Notes: generated from the letters alone by a model not told the origin. Positions 7,864 to 17,360 are shown, numbered from the stretch's first letter. The stretch is DNA of 64,000 bases from Proteobacteria bacterium UBA981 (GCA_002292285.1 DBBP01000008.1:383874-447873), one strand, 5' to 3'. Numbers and translations: made by a program.

Positions 7864-8994
7864 ATGACCACAGCCCTAAAACTCCAATCCACCGTCCGTG
7901 CCAACGGCACACTCGAAGTCTCACTCGCGGAAGTTGATGTGCCGACGCCCAGCGCGGATGAGGTCGTTGTGCGCATCGAAGCAACGCCGATCAACCCCTC
8001 GGATCTCGGCACCTTGTTCGGCCCCGCCGACATCAGCGCAGCGAGCAACATCGACAACAACGGTCAGGTCACGCTGAGCGCGCCGGTCCCCGCCGGTTTG
8101 CAGGCGAGCGTTGCTGCGCGGCTCGAACGCCCCTTGCCGGTCGGCAATGAGGGCGCGGGCACCGTGGTCGCAGCTGGATCGAACGCGAACGCGCAGGCGT
8201 TACTCGGCAAGACCGTGGCCATGCTGGGCGGCGAGATGTATGCGCAATTTCGCTGTATCAACGCCGCTGCCTGCCTGGAACTGCCGGACGGCACGACTGC
8301 ACGCCAGGGCGCATCGTGCTTCGTCAACCCACTCACTGCGCTCGGCATGGTCGAGACCATGCGCCTGGAGAACCATAGCGCTCTGGTGCATACCGCGGCT
8401 GCATCGAACCTCGGCCAGATGCTCAGCAAACTATGCAGCGCGGACGGCGTACCGTTAGTCAATATCGTGCGTAGCAATGCACAAGCAGACATTCTGCGCG
8501 CCGTGGGTGCCAAATTTATCTGCGACTCCAGCGCTGCAAGCTTCATGGACGACCTAACCGATGCAATCGCCGAAACGAATGCCACACTCGCTTTCGATGC
8601 GATCGGCGGTGGCGAGCTGGCCAGTCAAATCCTGACGGCGATGGAACGGGTTGCGGGGCGCGATAACTCGCCGGCCAATCGCTACGGCTCGACAGTTCAT
8701 AAACAGGTTTACTTGTACGGCATGCTCAACACCGGGGTCACGAGTCTGGACCGCACCTATGGCATGGCATGGGGCGTCGGCGGCTGGTTATTGCCGAATT
8801 TTCTTGCTCGTGTTGGCGCCGATGCGGGCAACGCGTTACGGGCTCGCGTCGCGCGCGAAATCACCACGACATTTGCCAGCCACTACACCGACGAAATTTC
8901 ACTTACCGAGATGCTCGATGTCACCATCGCGCAGCGTTACCAACGCAAAGCCACCGGCGAAAAATTCCTCATTAATCCGCACAAGCAAGGCTAG
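7864..8994 (+). CDS. Zinc-independent MDR-family oxidoreductase (quinone-reductase-like)
   Basis: 376 residues of the medium-chain dehydrogenase/reductase superfamily. The GroES-like N-terminus contains VVVRIEATPINPSDLG and LPVGNEGAGTVVAAG; the nucleotide-binding half has SALVHTAAASNLGQMLSKLC in place of the classic GxGxxG region, and FDAIGGGELASQIL. The usual zinc-ligand cysteine/histidine set of alcohol dehydrogenases is not evident, so it is likely an NAD(P)H-dependent enone or quinone reductase. An AAGAGA site lies 6 nt before the ATG. It is slightly longer than average because of an insertion near residues 50-75 (DISAASNIDNNGQVTLS). Substrate unknown; a hairpin terminator follows. Confidence 0.82.
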   Translation: MTTALKLQSTVRANGTLEVSLAEVDVPTPSADEVVVRIEATPINPSDLGTLFGPADISAASNIDNNGQVTLSAPVPAGLQASVAARLERPLPVGNEGAGTVVAAGSNANAQALLGKTVAMLGGEMYAQFRCINAAACLELPDGTTARQGASCFVNPLTALGMVETMRLENHSALVHTAAASNLGQMLSKLCSADGVPLVNIVRSNAQADILRAVGAKFICDSSAASFMDDLTDAIAETNATLAFDAIGGGELASQILTAMERVAGRDNSPANRYGSTVHKQVYLYGMLNTGVTSLDRTYGMAWGVGGWLLPNFLARVGADAGNALRARVAREITTTFASHYTDEISLTEMLDVTIAQRYQRKATGEKFLINPHKQG

Positions 8995-9001
8995 CAGAGA
9001 C

Positions 9002-9036
9002 GCTCTGCGGCGTGTGCCAGCGCAGCGCCGCAGAGC
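9002..9036. terminator. Bidirectional hairpin terminator
   Basis: A perfect 11-bp inverted repeat (GCTCTGCGGCG and its complement, at 9002-9012 and 9026-9036) with a 13-nt loop lies between two converging genes. There is no long T-run on either side, so it may be a weak intrinsic terminator or an mRNA 3'-end stabiliser. Confidence 0.6.
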
Positions 9037-9058
9037 AGAGCTAGAATTGCCCGACTCT

Positions 9059-11806
9059 CTAAACTTCTGCCAGCTCGGCAGACTCGGGCACTAACGTCAC
9101 CACGCCGCTTGCGCCGTCGATGGTGATTTGCGCGCCATCCTCGAGCAAATTCATGGCATGGCGCAACAGCACCGACGGCAAACCATATTCGCGCGACAGG
9201 CAGGCCCCGTGCGCCAGTAAACCGCCTGTCTCGAGGACCAGCCCACTAATGATCGAAAATACCGGCGCCCAACCGGGGTCGGTACTGTTGGTGATTAGAA
9301 TGTCGCCCTTCTGCACGCGTCCGATGTCTTCAAGGTTCGGCACTATGCGCGCAATACCGGTCGTCACACCCACGGCAGTGCCGAGGCCCCGCAATCCCTC
9401 GCCTTCAGTCTGGTCGCCAGCCAGCGCCTCCGTGCGCGCTTTCATGTCCATAATATTGCCTCCAACGAGGTAAGGCGGCGTGTATTCCTCACGCCGGTTG
9501 CGCCGATGAAAGACAGCCTTGCGCGCGACAACTTTTGCCGCCGTCAGCGGCCCGGAGGCGCGTCCTTCTTTCAACTCATAAAGCTCGTCGCGCGCGAGGA
9601 AGTAAAAATCATCGGACTCGCTGAACAACCCTTGTTCGTACATACGTCGACCCAGCTCCGCATAGACCTTCTTGGTTTGATAGGTGATTCGATCGTAGTA
9701 ATGCCGCTCATCGTCGCGCTGGACAAGAAACTTGTGCACGTAACTGAGCAGGCGTTTGAAAAGAGACACCTTCACCGCCCCGAAACGCTTGCTGGCGATA
9801 TTTTTCAACACCTCCTCGGTCGCGAGCTCGCGTGCAGCAATGAGTCGTTGTTCGGTTTGCTCCGGCGTAGTCGAAGCGTCACCGGCAAGATAGGCACGCA
9901 GCATCCGATAATCGATATTGCGGTCCTCAATGCGCCGGGTGTAGTAGATATCCCGGTCCTGATGGCCACGATGACCGTGGTCACGCAACATCTGGTCATA
10001 ACGTTCCAGAAAAGCGCGTCCCTCGTCAGAATCAGGCAGTGCGGCAAAAAACGCCGGACCCTCGTTTTCGTTGAACAGCTTCAGCAGCGCCGGCGAGTGC
10101 CGGATAGTGTCGGCAAGGTGCCACTGCACCCGACTTTCCTGAATCATCAGCGTGTTGGGCATACCGCTAATCAAATCCTGGTAGGCAGCAGGATTGTCGC
10201 CGTCGTACCAACGCTCAACTGCAACCGCGAGCGCGCCGAGCGCACCTACCGCCCAAAAATTAAAGCCGGCCCACAAGGTCAGCACCCATTCATCGGCAAG
10301 AGCGCGGGTTTTTGTGATCTGTGCTTCGAGTTCGTCGTCGGATAGTTCCCGCAAATCGTCTGGCGTCGGCCCGTTAGCTTCGTCAGTACGGTGATTAATG
10401 TAGTGATACACACCACCAGGCTTGTCTGAGAGCCAGTGGAAAACACCGGTTTTCGGTTCCAGAATGTGCAGGCGGATCAGCATTTTCACGATTTTGTAGA
10501 GACTAAAACGCGCCTTGCGCAAATCGTCATCCCAGGTGTGGGGGACGTAGTCATAATTGCGTAGCCGCGAGGGCAGCGATAACACGTTCCATTCACGTTC
10601 AACGTCGCAGTTAAAAAAAGCCGTGGCGCGGCGGTATTTGAAAATCAGCCGACCTTCCAGCTCGGGGAAACCGTAGATGCGGTTGGTATGATCATGGGCA
10701 CGTTGAAACTCCCCTCCTACGCGCACCGAGTAATACAACGGCGTCACACCACCGGTGAGAAAGTCGTCCGCCCAGGTGCTGGTCCATACTGTCTCATCGT
10801 CGTGACGGGCCGGAATGGTGTCATTGATGTCCTCGTCCCAGGTAAATTCAACGCCCGTAACCGCGCGCGCCTGCAGGACATAAAAGCGCCCGTCGAGCCA
10901 CGCCCATTCAATATCCTGCGGCAAACCGTCGTAGTGGTTCATTATTCGCAGCCCCAGTGCAGCCAGTTCACTGACCGACTCATTGCTGAGGGAGAACTCG
11001 CGTTGCTTATCCACAGGCACCGATTCTTTTAGTGTGCCGTCGCCATCCGGGTTGCGAATAATCTGCATTTCCTTGGACCCGCAGGTGCTCGCTTTGACCG
11101 CGCCGATTTGGCGATCGACCACGTATTCGTCCGGCGTGACGATGCCGGAGACCACGGCCTCACCAAGCCCCCAACTGGCGTTGATGACGAATTCATCAGT
11201 ACGCGTGTTGAGTGGATTGGCCGTAAACATCACCCCTGCCACTGCGGAAGGGACCATTTTCTGGACCACGACGGCGAGTTGCGCCGCACGATTATCAAAG
11301 CCTTTTTCGTGCCGGTAGTGCACTGCGCGAGCGTTCCATAGTGACGCCCAGCAGCGTTTCACCGCGACCATAAGCGCCGCTTCACCGCGCACGTCGAGGT
11401 AGGTGTCATGCAGACCGGCAAACGACGCTTCAGCCAAATCCTCAGCGGTCCCCGACGAGCGCACCGCAACTCGCGTCGCGTCATCACCAAGTTGCCGCCA
11501 GGCACCGATGATGACCGCTGCCAGTGTCGCAGGGAGTTCGGCACCGATGATTAGCTCGCGAATTTGCGCCGTTTGTTTTTCGAGTTGCGCGGCATCGTCG
11601 TAATTGGCCTGCGCAAGAATGGCGTCCACTTGCTGTTGCAAACCGGCCAGGAACTCGACATAGACTGCAGTCGAAATCGTAAACCCAGGTGGCACCGGGA
11701 ATCCTGCCTTAACCAGACGCCCAAGACTGCTCGCTTTACCACCAACGTATTGATGAGCACTCGCGTGCTCATCATCGAAGGCTATAACGTGTGGAATATT
11801 GCTCAT
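9059..11806 (-). CDS. Rifampicin-phosphotransferase-like dikinase (ATP-grasp + PEP-utiliser His domain)
   Basis: 915 residues in three parts. Residues 1-330 are a PPDK-type ATP-binding domain (VGGKASSLGRLVKAGFPVPPG with K24; AVRSSGTAEDLAEASFAG; DIEWAWLDGRFYVLQARAV). Residues about 340-780 are a mostly helical middle domain. The C-terminal swivelling domain carries the phosphorylatable histidine H866 in GGLLAHGACLSREYGLPSV. The C-terminal pyruvate/PEP barrel of true PEP synthase is missing, so it cannot make PEP; the order and size match rifampicin phosphotransferases (about 870 residues), which transfer the beta-phosphate of ATP to a hydroxyl of the drug. The middle domain decides the substrate, so resistance to rifamycins is only one possibility. 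The His motif reads LAHGAC rather than the common SHAAI. Single-gene unit, convergent with the MDR gene. Confidence 0.75.
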   Translation of the reverse strand: MSNIPHVIAFDDEHASAHQYVGGKASSLGRLVKAGFPVPPGFTISTAVYVEFLAGLQQQVDAILAQANYDDAAQLEKQTAQIRELIIGAELPATLAAVIIGAWRQLGDDATRVAVRSSGTAEDLAEASFAGLHDTYLDVRGEAALMVAVKRCWASLWNARAVHYRHEKGFDNRAAQLAVVVQKMVPSAVAGVMFTANPLNTRTDEFVINASWGLGEAVVSGIVTPDEYVVDRQIGAVKASTCGSKEMQIIRNPDGDGTLKESVPVDKQREFSLSNESVSELAALGLRIMNHYDGLPQDIEWAWLDGRFYVLQARAVTGVEFTWDEDINDTIPARHDDETVWTSTWADDFLTGGVTPLYYSVRVGGEFQRAHDHTNRIYGFPELEGRLIFKYRRATAFFNCDVEREWNVLSLPSRLRNYDYVPHTWDDDLRKARFSLYKIVKMLIRLHILEPKTGVFHWLSDKPGGVYHYINHRTDEANGPTPDDLRELSDDELEAQITKTRALADEWVLTLWAGFNFWAVGALGALAVAVERWYDGDNPAAYQDLISGMPNTLMIQESRVQWHLADTIRHSPALLKLFNENEGPAFFAALPDSDEGRAFLERYDQMLRDHGHRGHQDRDIYYTRRIEDRNIDYRMLRAYLAGDASTTPEQTEQRLIAARELATEEVLKNIASKRFGAVKVSLFKRLLSYVHKFLVQRDDERHYYDRITYQTKKVYAELGRRMYEQGLFSESDDFYFLARDELYELKEGRASGPLTAAKVVARKAVFHRRNRREEYTPPYLVGGNIMDMKARTEALAGDQTEGEGLRGLGTAVGVTTGIARIVPNLEDIGRVQKGDILITNSTDPGWAPVFSIISGLVLETGGLLAHGACLSREYGLPSVLLRHAMNLLEDGAQITIDGASGVVTLVPESAELAEV

Positions 11807-11918
11807 GTCACCCTCCCCGGGACAACTACACCACCTCCCGTGAGGGATAGCAGTTCAAATCATCTAGTTTTGCCTGACCGCGCGTTCCGCAACCAACCGC
11901 AGACACCATGCGGCATTG

Positions 11919-13118
11919 TCACATCCGGTTCTGGAAGGTGAATTCGAGCGCAGTAATGCTGCGCGTAATACCGCCCTGATAGCGCACTTCAAAACCGTCC
12001 CGTAACGCGAAACTCGGCACGCGCTCGAGAAATACTTGCAGTGCGACGCGAATGTTCAGACGCGCCAAATGCAAGCCAATGCAATGGTGGACACCCGCTG
12101 CGAACGTCAGGTGACGATTAGGCGATCGTTCAATGTCGAGTTCGTGTGGCCGCTCGAATTGAGCCGGATCGCGATTCGCGCCACCAAGGTTGTAAACGAG
12201 ATAATCGCCCGCCGCTAGTGTCGTCCCCGCAATTTCAGTGTCTTTTTTCACTCGCCGACCCAGGCATGGCGCGGCGACAAAAAAGCGCAGGAATTCTTCA
12301 ACCGCCGGCGCTAACAACGCTGGGTCTGCGCGCAAACGGGCGCAATCGTCCGGTTTAGTCGCCAGATGCAGGAGGGCCCCCGAGATGATCGCTCCAGTCG
12401 TTTCGATGCCGCCGGCTGTCAGCTGAGTGAGTGTGCCAGCGCGCTCCGTAAGGCTATACGGTTGGCCGTCTGGAAATTCGAAATGCAAAATCGCGTCGAC
12501 GATGTCATCGCGGCGTGATTGTGAGCGGCGCAGCTCAAGAAACTGCTCCATGTACGCCTGCCCTTTCAGCCAGTTCTCGCCGCGCTGTTCGATCGGGCCG
12601 GTGATCGCATCGTGAAACGTCTTCTGCAGGAAGGGCATATCGTCCAATGGCATGCTCGCAACCGCCTGACAAAACGCCAACGACGGAATCGAATCGGCGA
12701 ACTGCCCAACCACCTCGACTTCACCGTCGCTAATAAACTTATCAACCAGTCCATGCACGATGCCGCGAATTTGAGCTTCATGGCGCGCGATCATCGACAC
12801 AGTGAAATAGGGATTCATCGCTTTGCGCAAATCATCATGTGCGGGCGGGTCGATTTCGTTTGGTTTGAACAACGGCTGGTCGGACGGACGATTCACGCCG
12901 ATGATGCCATCTGCGCTTGAGAACGTGCGCCATTCACGCAGGATGCGCGACACGTCGTCATAGCGGCTTGCAACCCAATAGCCGTCGCCGACCGTACTCC
13001 GAGCTACCGGGCAGGTCGCCACCAGGTCGTCACAGACTTCATTGAAAACATTACCAAAGCTGGCATCGTTCAGATCGAAATCTGTGTGCCAGTCACGCCC
13101 CGATTGTTCGCCCGACAT
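11919..13118 (-). CDS. Cytochrome P450
   Basis: 399 residues, normal for a soluble bacterial P450. Heme-binding loop FAAGVHHCIGLHLARL supplies the axial cysteine; the I-helix has TAGGIETTGAIISG (oxygen-activating acid and Thr), the K-helix has EEFLRF (ExxR), and RSPNRHLTF precedes the heme loop. It hydroxylates a small hydrophobic substrate using a separate ferredoxin and reductase, none of which are encoded nearby. The surrounding acyl-CoA enzymes hint at lipid, terpene or steroid substrates, but that is inference. It is divergent from the large membrane-protein gene at 13377. Confidence 0.93.
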   Translation of the reverse strand: MSGEQSGRDWHTDFDLNDASFGNVFNEVCDDLVATCPVARSTVGDGYWVASRYDDVSRILREWRTFSSADGIIGVNRPSDQPLFKPNEIDPPAHDDLRKAMNPYFTVSMIARHEAQIRGIVHGLVDKFISDGEVEVVGQFADSIPSLAFCQAVASMPLDDMPFLQKTFHDAITGPIEQRGENWLKGQAYMEQFLELRRSQSRRDDIVDAILHFEFPDGQPYSLTERAGTLTQLTAGGIETTGAIISGALLHLATKPDDCARLRADPALLAPAVEEFLRFFVAAPCLGRRVKKDTEIAGTTLAAGDYLVYNLGGANRDPAQFERPHELDIERSPNRHLTFAAGVHHCIGLHLARLNIRVALQVFLERVPSFALRDGFEVRYQGGITRSITALEFTFQNRM

Positions 13119-13376
13119 GTCCCCGATACTCGACTCAAGCGCGCCTGATGCGCGTCAGGGAAACCATAGCACTATTGCTTGCGCCTTAGCATCCGGGCCG
13201 GACGAAGTCGCACGACGAATGCGGCAGACGAGGTCGTCATAGTGATCCGACGGACGACAGTGACGGCACACATTGAGCGCGAATGAATTCGCTGAAGCAC
13301 GCTGTCGCACTGTTACTATCGCGACGAATGATCTTCGAATCAGACTGCTGATTGCCCAACTCGCCTTCGCGAAACG

Positions 13377-15248
13377 ATGACCGACGACATGCCTCCAACA
13401 GATCGCAATGCCGACCGCGAGCGCAGCGGCCGGTGGTTGTCGGCGGTGCTTCTGGTTGGCGTAGCAGGCATTGCTGTGCGCTTGGTTCTCGATTTTGGCC
13501 AACCTCTGTTTACCGACGACATCTGGTGGCACCTGGCTCTGGGTCGTGTTTTTCTCGAGCTTGGCGCGCTGCCGCACGCAGAGCCGCTACTATTCACCTC
13601 ACAAGAACACGTCCAGTTCTATCAGGAATGGATGTTCGAGCTCGTGGTTGCCGCGCTGGACCGGTTTGGCGGACAAGGCTTGCTGCGCGCGACGCACGTG
13701 ATCGTGGCAGCCGCCATTTTCCATCAACTCTACGCATTCGCGCGCGCCCAGAAAACAGAGCGCGAAGTCGCGTTGGCCGTTGTCCTCACGCTCGCACTTT
13801 TTGCGTTCCAACGGCTAACCCAACTCCGGCCGCATTTGTTTTCGATTCTGTTTTTCTATCTGTTACTCAATCTCTACTGCGTACCGAAGCTCTCTTATTT
13901 CCGCGCAGCGAGCGTTGTCGTGGTCGCCGCGCTGTGGGCCAACTTTCACGCGATCGTTCTGGTGGTGTTTCCGTTCCTGGCGATCTATGCCGTAGTGGGT
14001 GAGCAATCATTGCGTATGCGCTCGTGGCGACACATTTGGGCCCTGTTTGCCGCGTTGTTCGTTGTCGTTATCAATCCACAGGGATTCCGCCTTTACTACT
14101 TTTACTTCATACACGATGCGAACAATTCCTTAATCCGAATCGTGGACGAATGGGGCAGGATCTTCGTTGTACCGCGCGGGTTCGAGCATGTCTTACCGTG
14201 GTCTTCGCTCCCGCTTCTAACGAGTTTTACGTTCGTAACCCTGATTTTCCTCGTCCAGGCGGCACGCATGCTGCGTCGAAATAAAGGCGCGTCCCAGGAA
14301 CGACACTTGCCTGCCTATTTGATCGCATGGGCTGCAATAAGTCTTATCGCAGCCGCACTCGCAGTACGCTTCCTATGGATGATGCCACTGGTCGTGCTCG
14401 CCGTCGCACGTGGGACCCCAATGCTGGCGATATCGCGGCGTTTTGCGCAGGGCGCATTGGCGGCCGTAATCCTGATGTCGTCTTTGCATCTGTCTTACTG
14501 GGGCAGCCCCGGCTATCACTATCCACTCGGCCGCAGCGCGCTCGGCTTATGGATATCGGCGCACGGGACGTACGGCAAGTTCATGCCGGATGCAATAACA
14601 GCCATCGAGAACAGCGGATTCCGGGGCAATCTGTACGCGCCTTATGCGCTCGGCGGTTATGCATCGTATCGTCTCTACCCTAAGGTCCGTTTGTTCCTGA
14701 ATGGCCGTTACGATAGCTATCCGCGCCGCGTTTACGACGATCACTGGTTGGCTTTGCAGGGGGGACGTTCAATTCTCACCTTAATCGACAACTACGCGAT
14801 CGATGGTTTTCTACTGCCTGTATCGGGTTCGTACTATAAGACCGTGCACTCGCTTCAAGTGTTGGGGTGGTGCCGGGCTTATCACGGCGAGACGGCGATA
14901 TGGCTGCTAGCGCCTGCCCGAGCCGAGTCCGTACCTCGCTGTCTCAATCAAGGGCCCCGCGTGCACGACCAGGTCGAATCATTGCTGGCCGCGAGGCGGT
15001 TGCGGGACGCCCTGCAATTCGCTCTAAAGCACCATGACTTCGAACTTGCGAACGACATCGTCAGACGTCCGGAGGCGACCGAGTTGGTGCGCAATTCGAG
15101 GCAAAACCTGGGCGACCTATGCGCGTTACACAAGCGGCTGATTGGTGAGTTAAACACCGAGACTTTGGGCGTGCACAACCCCAATGCGCGCCAGCTCGGG
15201 GCGGCCACGCGCATGTGCGATTTTTTCAAGCCGTTCGCGGCACCGTGA
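13377..15248 (+). CDS. Large polytopic membrane protein with DDIWWHL motif, function unknown
   Basis: 623 residues. After a charged 20-residue N-terminus come about ten or more hydrophobic segments up to residue ~400, then a soluble region of ~220 residues probably in the periplasm. The first loop carries FTDDIWWHLALGR; a related D-x-WWHL signature occurs in a class of uncharacterised bacterial proteins whose loop acid resembles GT-C glycosyltransferases, and the segment FLNGRYDSYPRRVYDDHW after the membrane part is also typical of that class. A lipid-linked sugar transferase is a guess only. The ATG at 13377 has no strong ribosome site; the gap to the P450 gene is 258 bp. It is followed after 270 bp by a universal stress gene. 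Confidence 0.6.
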   Translation: MTDDMPPTDRNADRERSGRWLSAVLLVGVAGIAVRLVLDFGQPLFTDDIWWHLALGRVFLELGALPHAEPLLFTSQEHVQFYQEWMFELVVAALDRFGGQGLLRATHVIVAAAIFHQLYAFARAQKTEREVALAVVLTLALFAFQRLTQLRPHLFSILFFYLLLNLYCVPKLSYFRAASVVVVAALWANFHAIVLVVFPFLAIYAVVGEQSLRMRSWRHIWALFAALFVVVINPQGFRLYYFYFIHDANNSLIRIVDEWGRIFVVPRGFEHVLPWSSLPLLTSFTFVTLIFLVQAARMLRRNKGASQERHLPAYLIAWAAISLIAAALAVRFLWMMPLVVLAVARGTPMLAISRRFAQGALAAVILMSSLHLSYWGSPGYHYPLGRSALGLWISAHGTYGKFMPDAITAIENSGFRGNLYAPYALGGYASYRLYPKVRLFLNGRYDSYPRRVYDDHWLALQGGRSILTLIDNYAIDGFLLPVSGSYYKTVHSLQVLGWCRAYHGETAIWLLAPARAESVPRCLNQGPRVHDQVESLLAARRLRDALQFALKHHDFELANDIVRRPEATELVRNSRQNLGDLCALHKRLIGELNTETLGVHNPNARQLGAATRMCDFFKPFAAP

Positions 15249-15451
15249 CATCGCGGTCTCGGCTGGCACCCCCTCGCCTTTCGCGGGCAAGCTGTCGCCC
15301 GTCTTAAGGCATCGATCGCGTCGCTCTGACGATTGAACCGCAGAGCGAAGGAGTGGCCAGCGCGACGACGTCTTTCCTGCAACGCTTCGCTTTGGGTTGG
15401 GCAGAAACTTACGTCGCTTCATTCGGACTTCTCGAATTTCGGCCATGTCTG

Positions 15452-15465
15452 TTGATCTACATCAA
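15452..15465 (+). promoter_or_regulatory. Consensus FNR/Anr box (TTGATctacATCAA)
   Basis: The 14-mer TTGATCTACATCAA matches the full FNR consensus TTGATnnnnATCAA with both half-sites intact. A fair -10 element (TTCAAT, 15488-15493) would put transcription start near 15500 and the box centre at about -41.5, the class II position used for activation. It lies upstream of the universal stress protein gene, a gene family often induced without oxygen. Confidence 0.7.
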
Positions 15466-15525
15466 ATCAGGAGGATTGTTATTGCCTTTCAATGGGTTAT
15501 CGGGAACTCAATAAGGACGATGATG

Positions 15526-16323
15526 ATGCTGCGAGATATCCTTGTACATATCGAGAGCACTGGCGACGGATCAGTCGCCGATTTCGCAGTGAAACTGGCG
15601 CTGAAACACGACGCTCGGCTAACTGGACTGGCATTAACGCCACCTCCGCCACAGTATTACGATGGCGGCGGCGTCATAGCCTTGCCGGCGGTGAACGAAA
15701 TAGCTCTGGCCGCAGAAGCACAGCAGATTTTCGATCACGCCGTTGCCGACGCAACACTCTCGACAAGCTGGCGTGAGGCGGCTGGCCCGGCAGTGCGCGA
15801 TCTTGCTTTGCACGCACGTTTTGCCGACCTCGTCGTATTCAATCACGGCGACCCCAATTCGCTGTTCCCGAGTATCGCCAACGGTTTTATTCTGACCTCC
15901 GGACAACCGGCGCTGCTCGTACCGCAGGGCTGGCACGGTGAGTGTGTTGCAAACCGCGTGTTGGTGGCCTGGAACTCGACGCGCGAATCTGCGCGGGCTC
16001 TACACGACGCCTTGCCGCTGCTCACCAAAGCCGAATTCGTTAAGGTCGTCACCGTTGCTGAAGATGGCGTCGCAGACGAAGCAACTGAGGCGGGGCTCAG
16101 TATCGTCTCCCACCTGGGTGCGCACGGCGTCGATGCTGAGCTAACCTATGCCGACGTTTGTGACGACCCCGGACCGGCGCTATTGGCGCACGCCAGCGAC
16201 GGCGAATGCGACTTGTTGGTCATGGGGCTTTATGGCCATTCACGACTTTCGGAGCTGATCTTCGGCGGTGCCAGCCACTCGGTACTGAAAGGCGTCCCGA
16301 TACCAGTGCTGATGTCGCACTGA
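15526..16323 (+). CDS. Universal stress protein, two-domain UspA/UspE type
   Basis: 265 residues from the third of three consecutive ATG codons; the AAGGA at 15513-15517 is only 2 nt from the first ATG (15520) and 8 nt from this one. The tandem architecture has an N-terminal Usp domain (MLRDILVHIESTGDGSVADF) and a C-terminal one with the ATP-binding-like signature GLYGHSRLSELIFGGAS. The last Gly/Ser contact is altered compared with canonical G-2x-G-9x-G-S/T, so ATP binding is uncertain. A consensus FNR/Anr box upstream suggests induction at low oxygen. Double-domain Usp proteins are linked to oxidative and energy stress survival. Confidence 0.85.
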   Translation: MLRDILVHIESTGDGSVADFAVKLALKHDARLTGLALTPPPPQYYDGGGVIALPAVNEIALAAEAQQIFDHAVADATLSTSWREAAGPAVRDLALHARFADLVVFNHGDPNSLFPSIANGFILTSGQPALLVPQGWHGECVANRVLVAWNSTRESARALHDALPLLTKAEFVKVVTVAEDGVADEATEAGLSIVSHLGAHGVDAELTYADVCDDPGPALLAHASDGECDLLVMGLYGHSRLSELIFGGASHSVLKGVPIPVLMSH

Positions 16324-16546
16324 ATCACGTCAAGCTGCCACGGCGCGGATCGGAGCAGACGGGGTGCGGCTCGCGAAGGGGTCGTCATCTGCAATTCCCA
16401 CAGGATGCTGTGGCGCATCACTGCCTTATGACGTACTGATGTCTGCGAACAAGGTTCCTGCGCTCGATCACAGCGTGCGGCAGCAATCTAGATGGTCGTA
16501 TCTGAAGATCTGTGCAATCGCCTGACCAGGAGCCGAACGAGCCCTG

Positions 16547-17308
16547 ATGCGAGCCGCACGCAGCTGGCATCAGCGCGATGGACCACGTTACCATCCGGGT
16601 CCAATAGACCCGAAAGTGAACGCGCCTGCAGTGGATGATCGCCCCCCAACCTCGCCACCAAAACCGGTCACACCGCGCGATGCGGCGAGCCTCGTGATCC
16701 ATCGCGAATTTCGCGGCCACCACGAAGTTCTCATGGGTCGGCGTGGCAGCAGGGCACGTTTCAAACCGGGTGTTTACGTGTTCCCGGGTGGCGGACTGGA
16801 GCGCGCAGATTACCGCGTACAGCCATTGGGCGATCTGCATCATGAGATCCCGTCTCAAATGGCCGTCGGCCATTCGCTACGCAAAGCCAACGCACTTGCA
16901 TTGGCAGCGGTGCGAGAAGCATTTGAAGAAGCCGGATTGTTATTCGGCGATGCCGGGGACGTTGGATCCGTCGCACACAACACCTGGCAAGAATTCCGCC
17001 GCCGCCAGGTCGCGCCGAACCTCGGTGAACTTCAGTTTCTTGGTCGCGCTATCACGCCAAGCTATCAGCCAATTCGCTTTCACGCGCGTTTCTTCTCTAT
17101 TCCATTCGAACGCCTTAACGGTGAACTAGGCGGCGACGGTGAGCTGGAGGATTTGCGTTGGATTGGACTCGACGAAATCCATGGCCTGGAGATGATGATT
17201 GTGCAGGAAATGATTATGGCCACGCTGAAACGTCGCCTGGCGGGGCTTGACGCACCCGCGCAGCGTTTATTTTTCGGCTGGGGAAAGCGCAACGTCGTCG
17301 ATGCCTGA
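16547..17308 (+). CDS. Nudix hydrolase, NUDT19-like (split Nudix box)
   Basis: 253 residues. The Nudix signature is present but interrupted: the glycine part YVFPGGGLE at about residues 77-85 is separated by roughly 35 extra residues from REAFEEAGLLFG (123-134), the layout of the NUDT19 subgroup of CoA/acyl-CoA diphosphatases. Residues 1-45 are Pro/Asp rich and not conserved, so translation may begin downstream (a GTG at 16616 is an option); I used the first ATG. Given the acyl-CoA enzymes in the window, hydrolysis of CoA or its esters is a reasonable, unproven role. Ends 52 bp before the convergent VOC gene. Confidence 0.75.
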   Translation: MRAARSWHQRDGPRYHPGPIDPKVNAPAVDDRPPTSPPKPVTPRDAASLVIHREFRGHHEVLMGRRGSRARFKPGVYVFPGGGLERADYRVQPLGDLHHEIPSQMAVGHSLRKANALALAAVREAFEEAGLLFGDAGDVGSVAHNTWQEFRRRQVAPNLGELQFLGRAITPSYQPIRFHARFFSIPFERLNGELGGDGELEDLRWIGLDEIHGLEMMIVQEMIMATLKRRLAGLDAPAQRLFFGWGKRNVVDA

Positions 17309-17360
17309 GCTTTGACGGACATGCGGCTCACTCTGCAGTTGAGCGGCTCGTCGTGTCGAC

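Noticed and set aside
9506..10345. 279-residue plus-strand frame opposite the dikinase gene
   Set aside because: Antisense shadow of a GC-rich gene; the opposite strand carries clear ATP-grasp and His motifs.
11840..11880. tRNA-like T-loop string (gttcaaatc) near the dikinase gene start
   Set aside because: No acceptor stem, anticodon arm or CCA context could be folded around it.
13352..14002. 216-residue frame overlapping the large membrane protein
   Set aside because: Arg-rich out-of-frame shadow with no domain; the 623-residue frame has coherent membrane segments.
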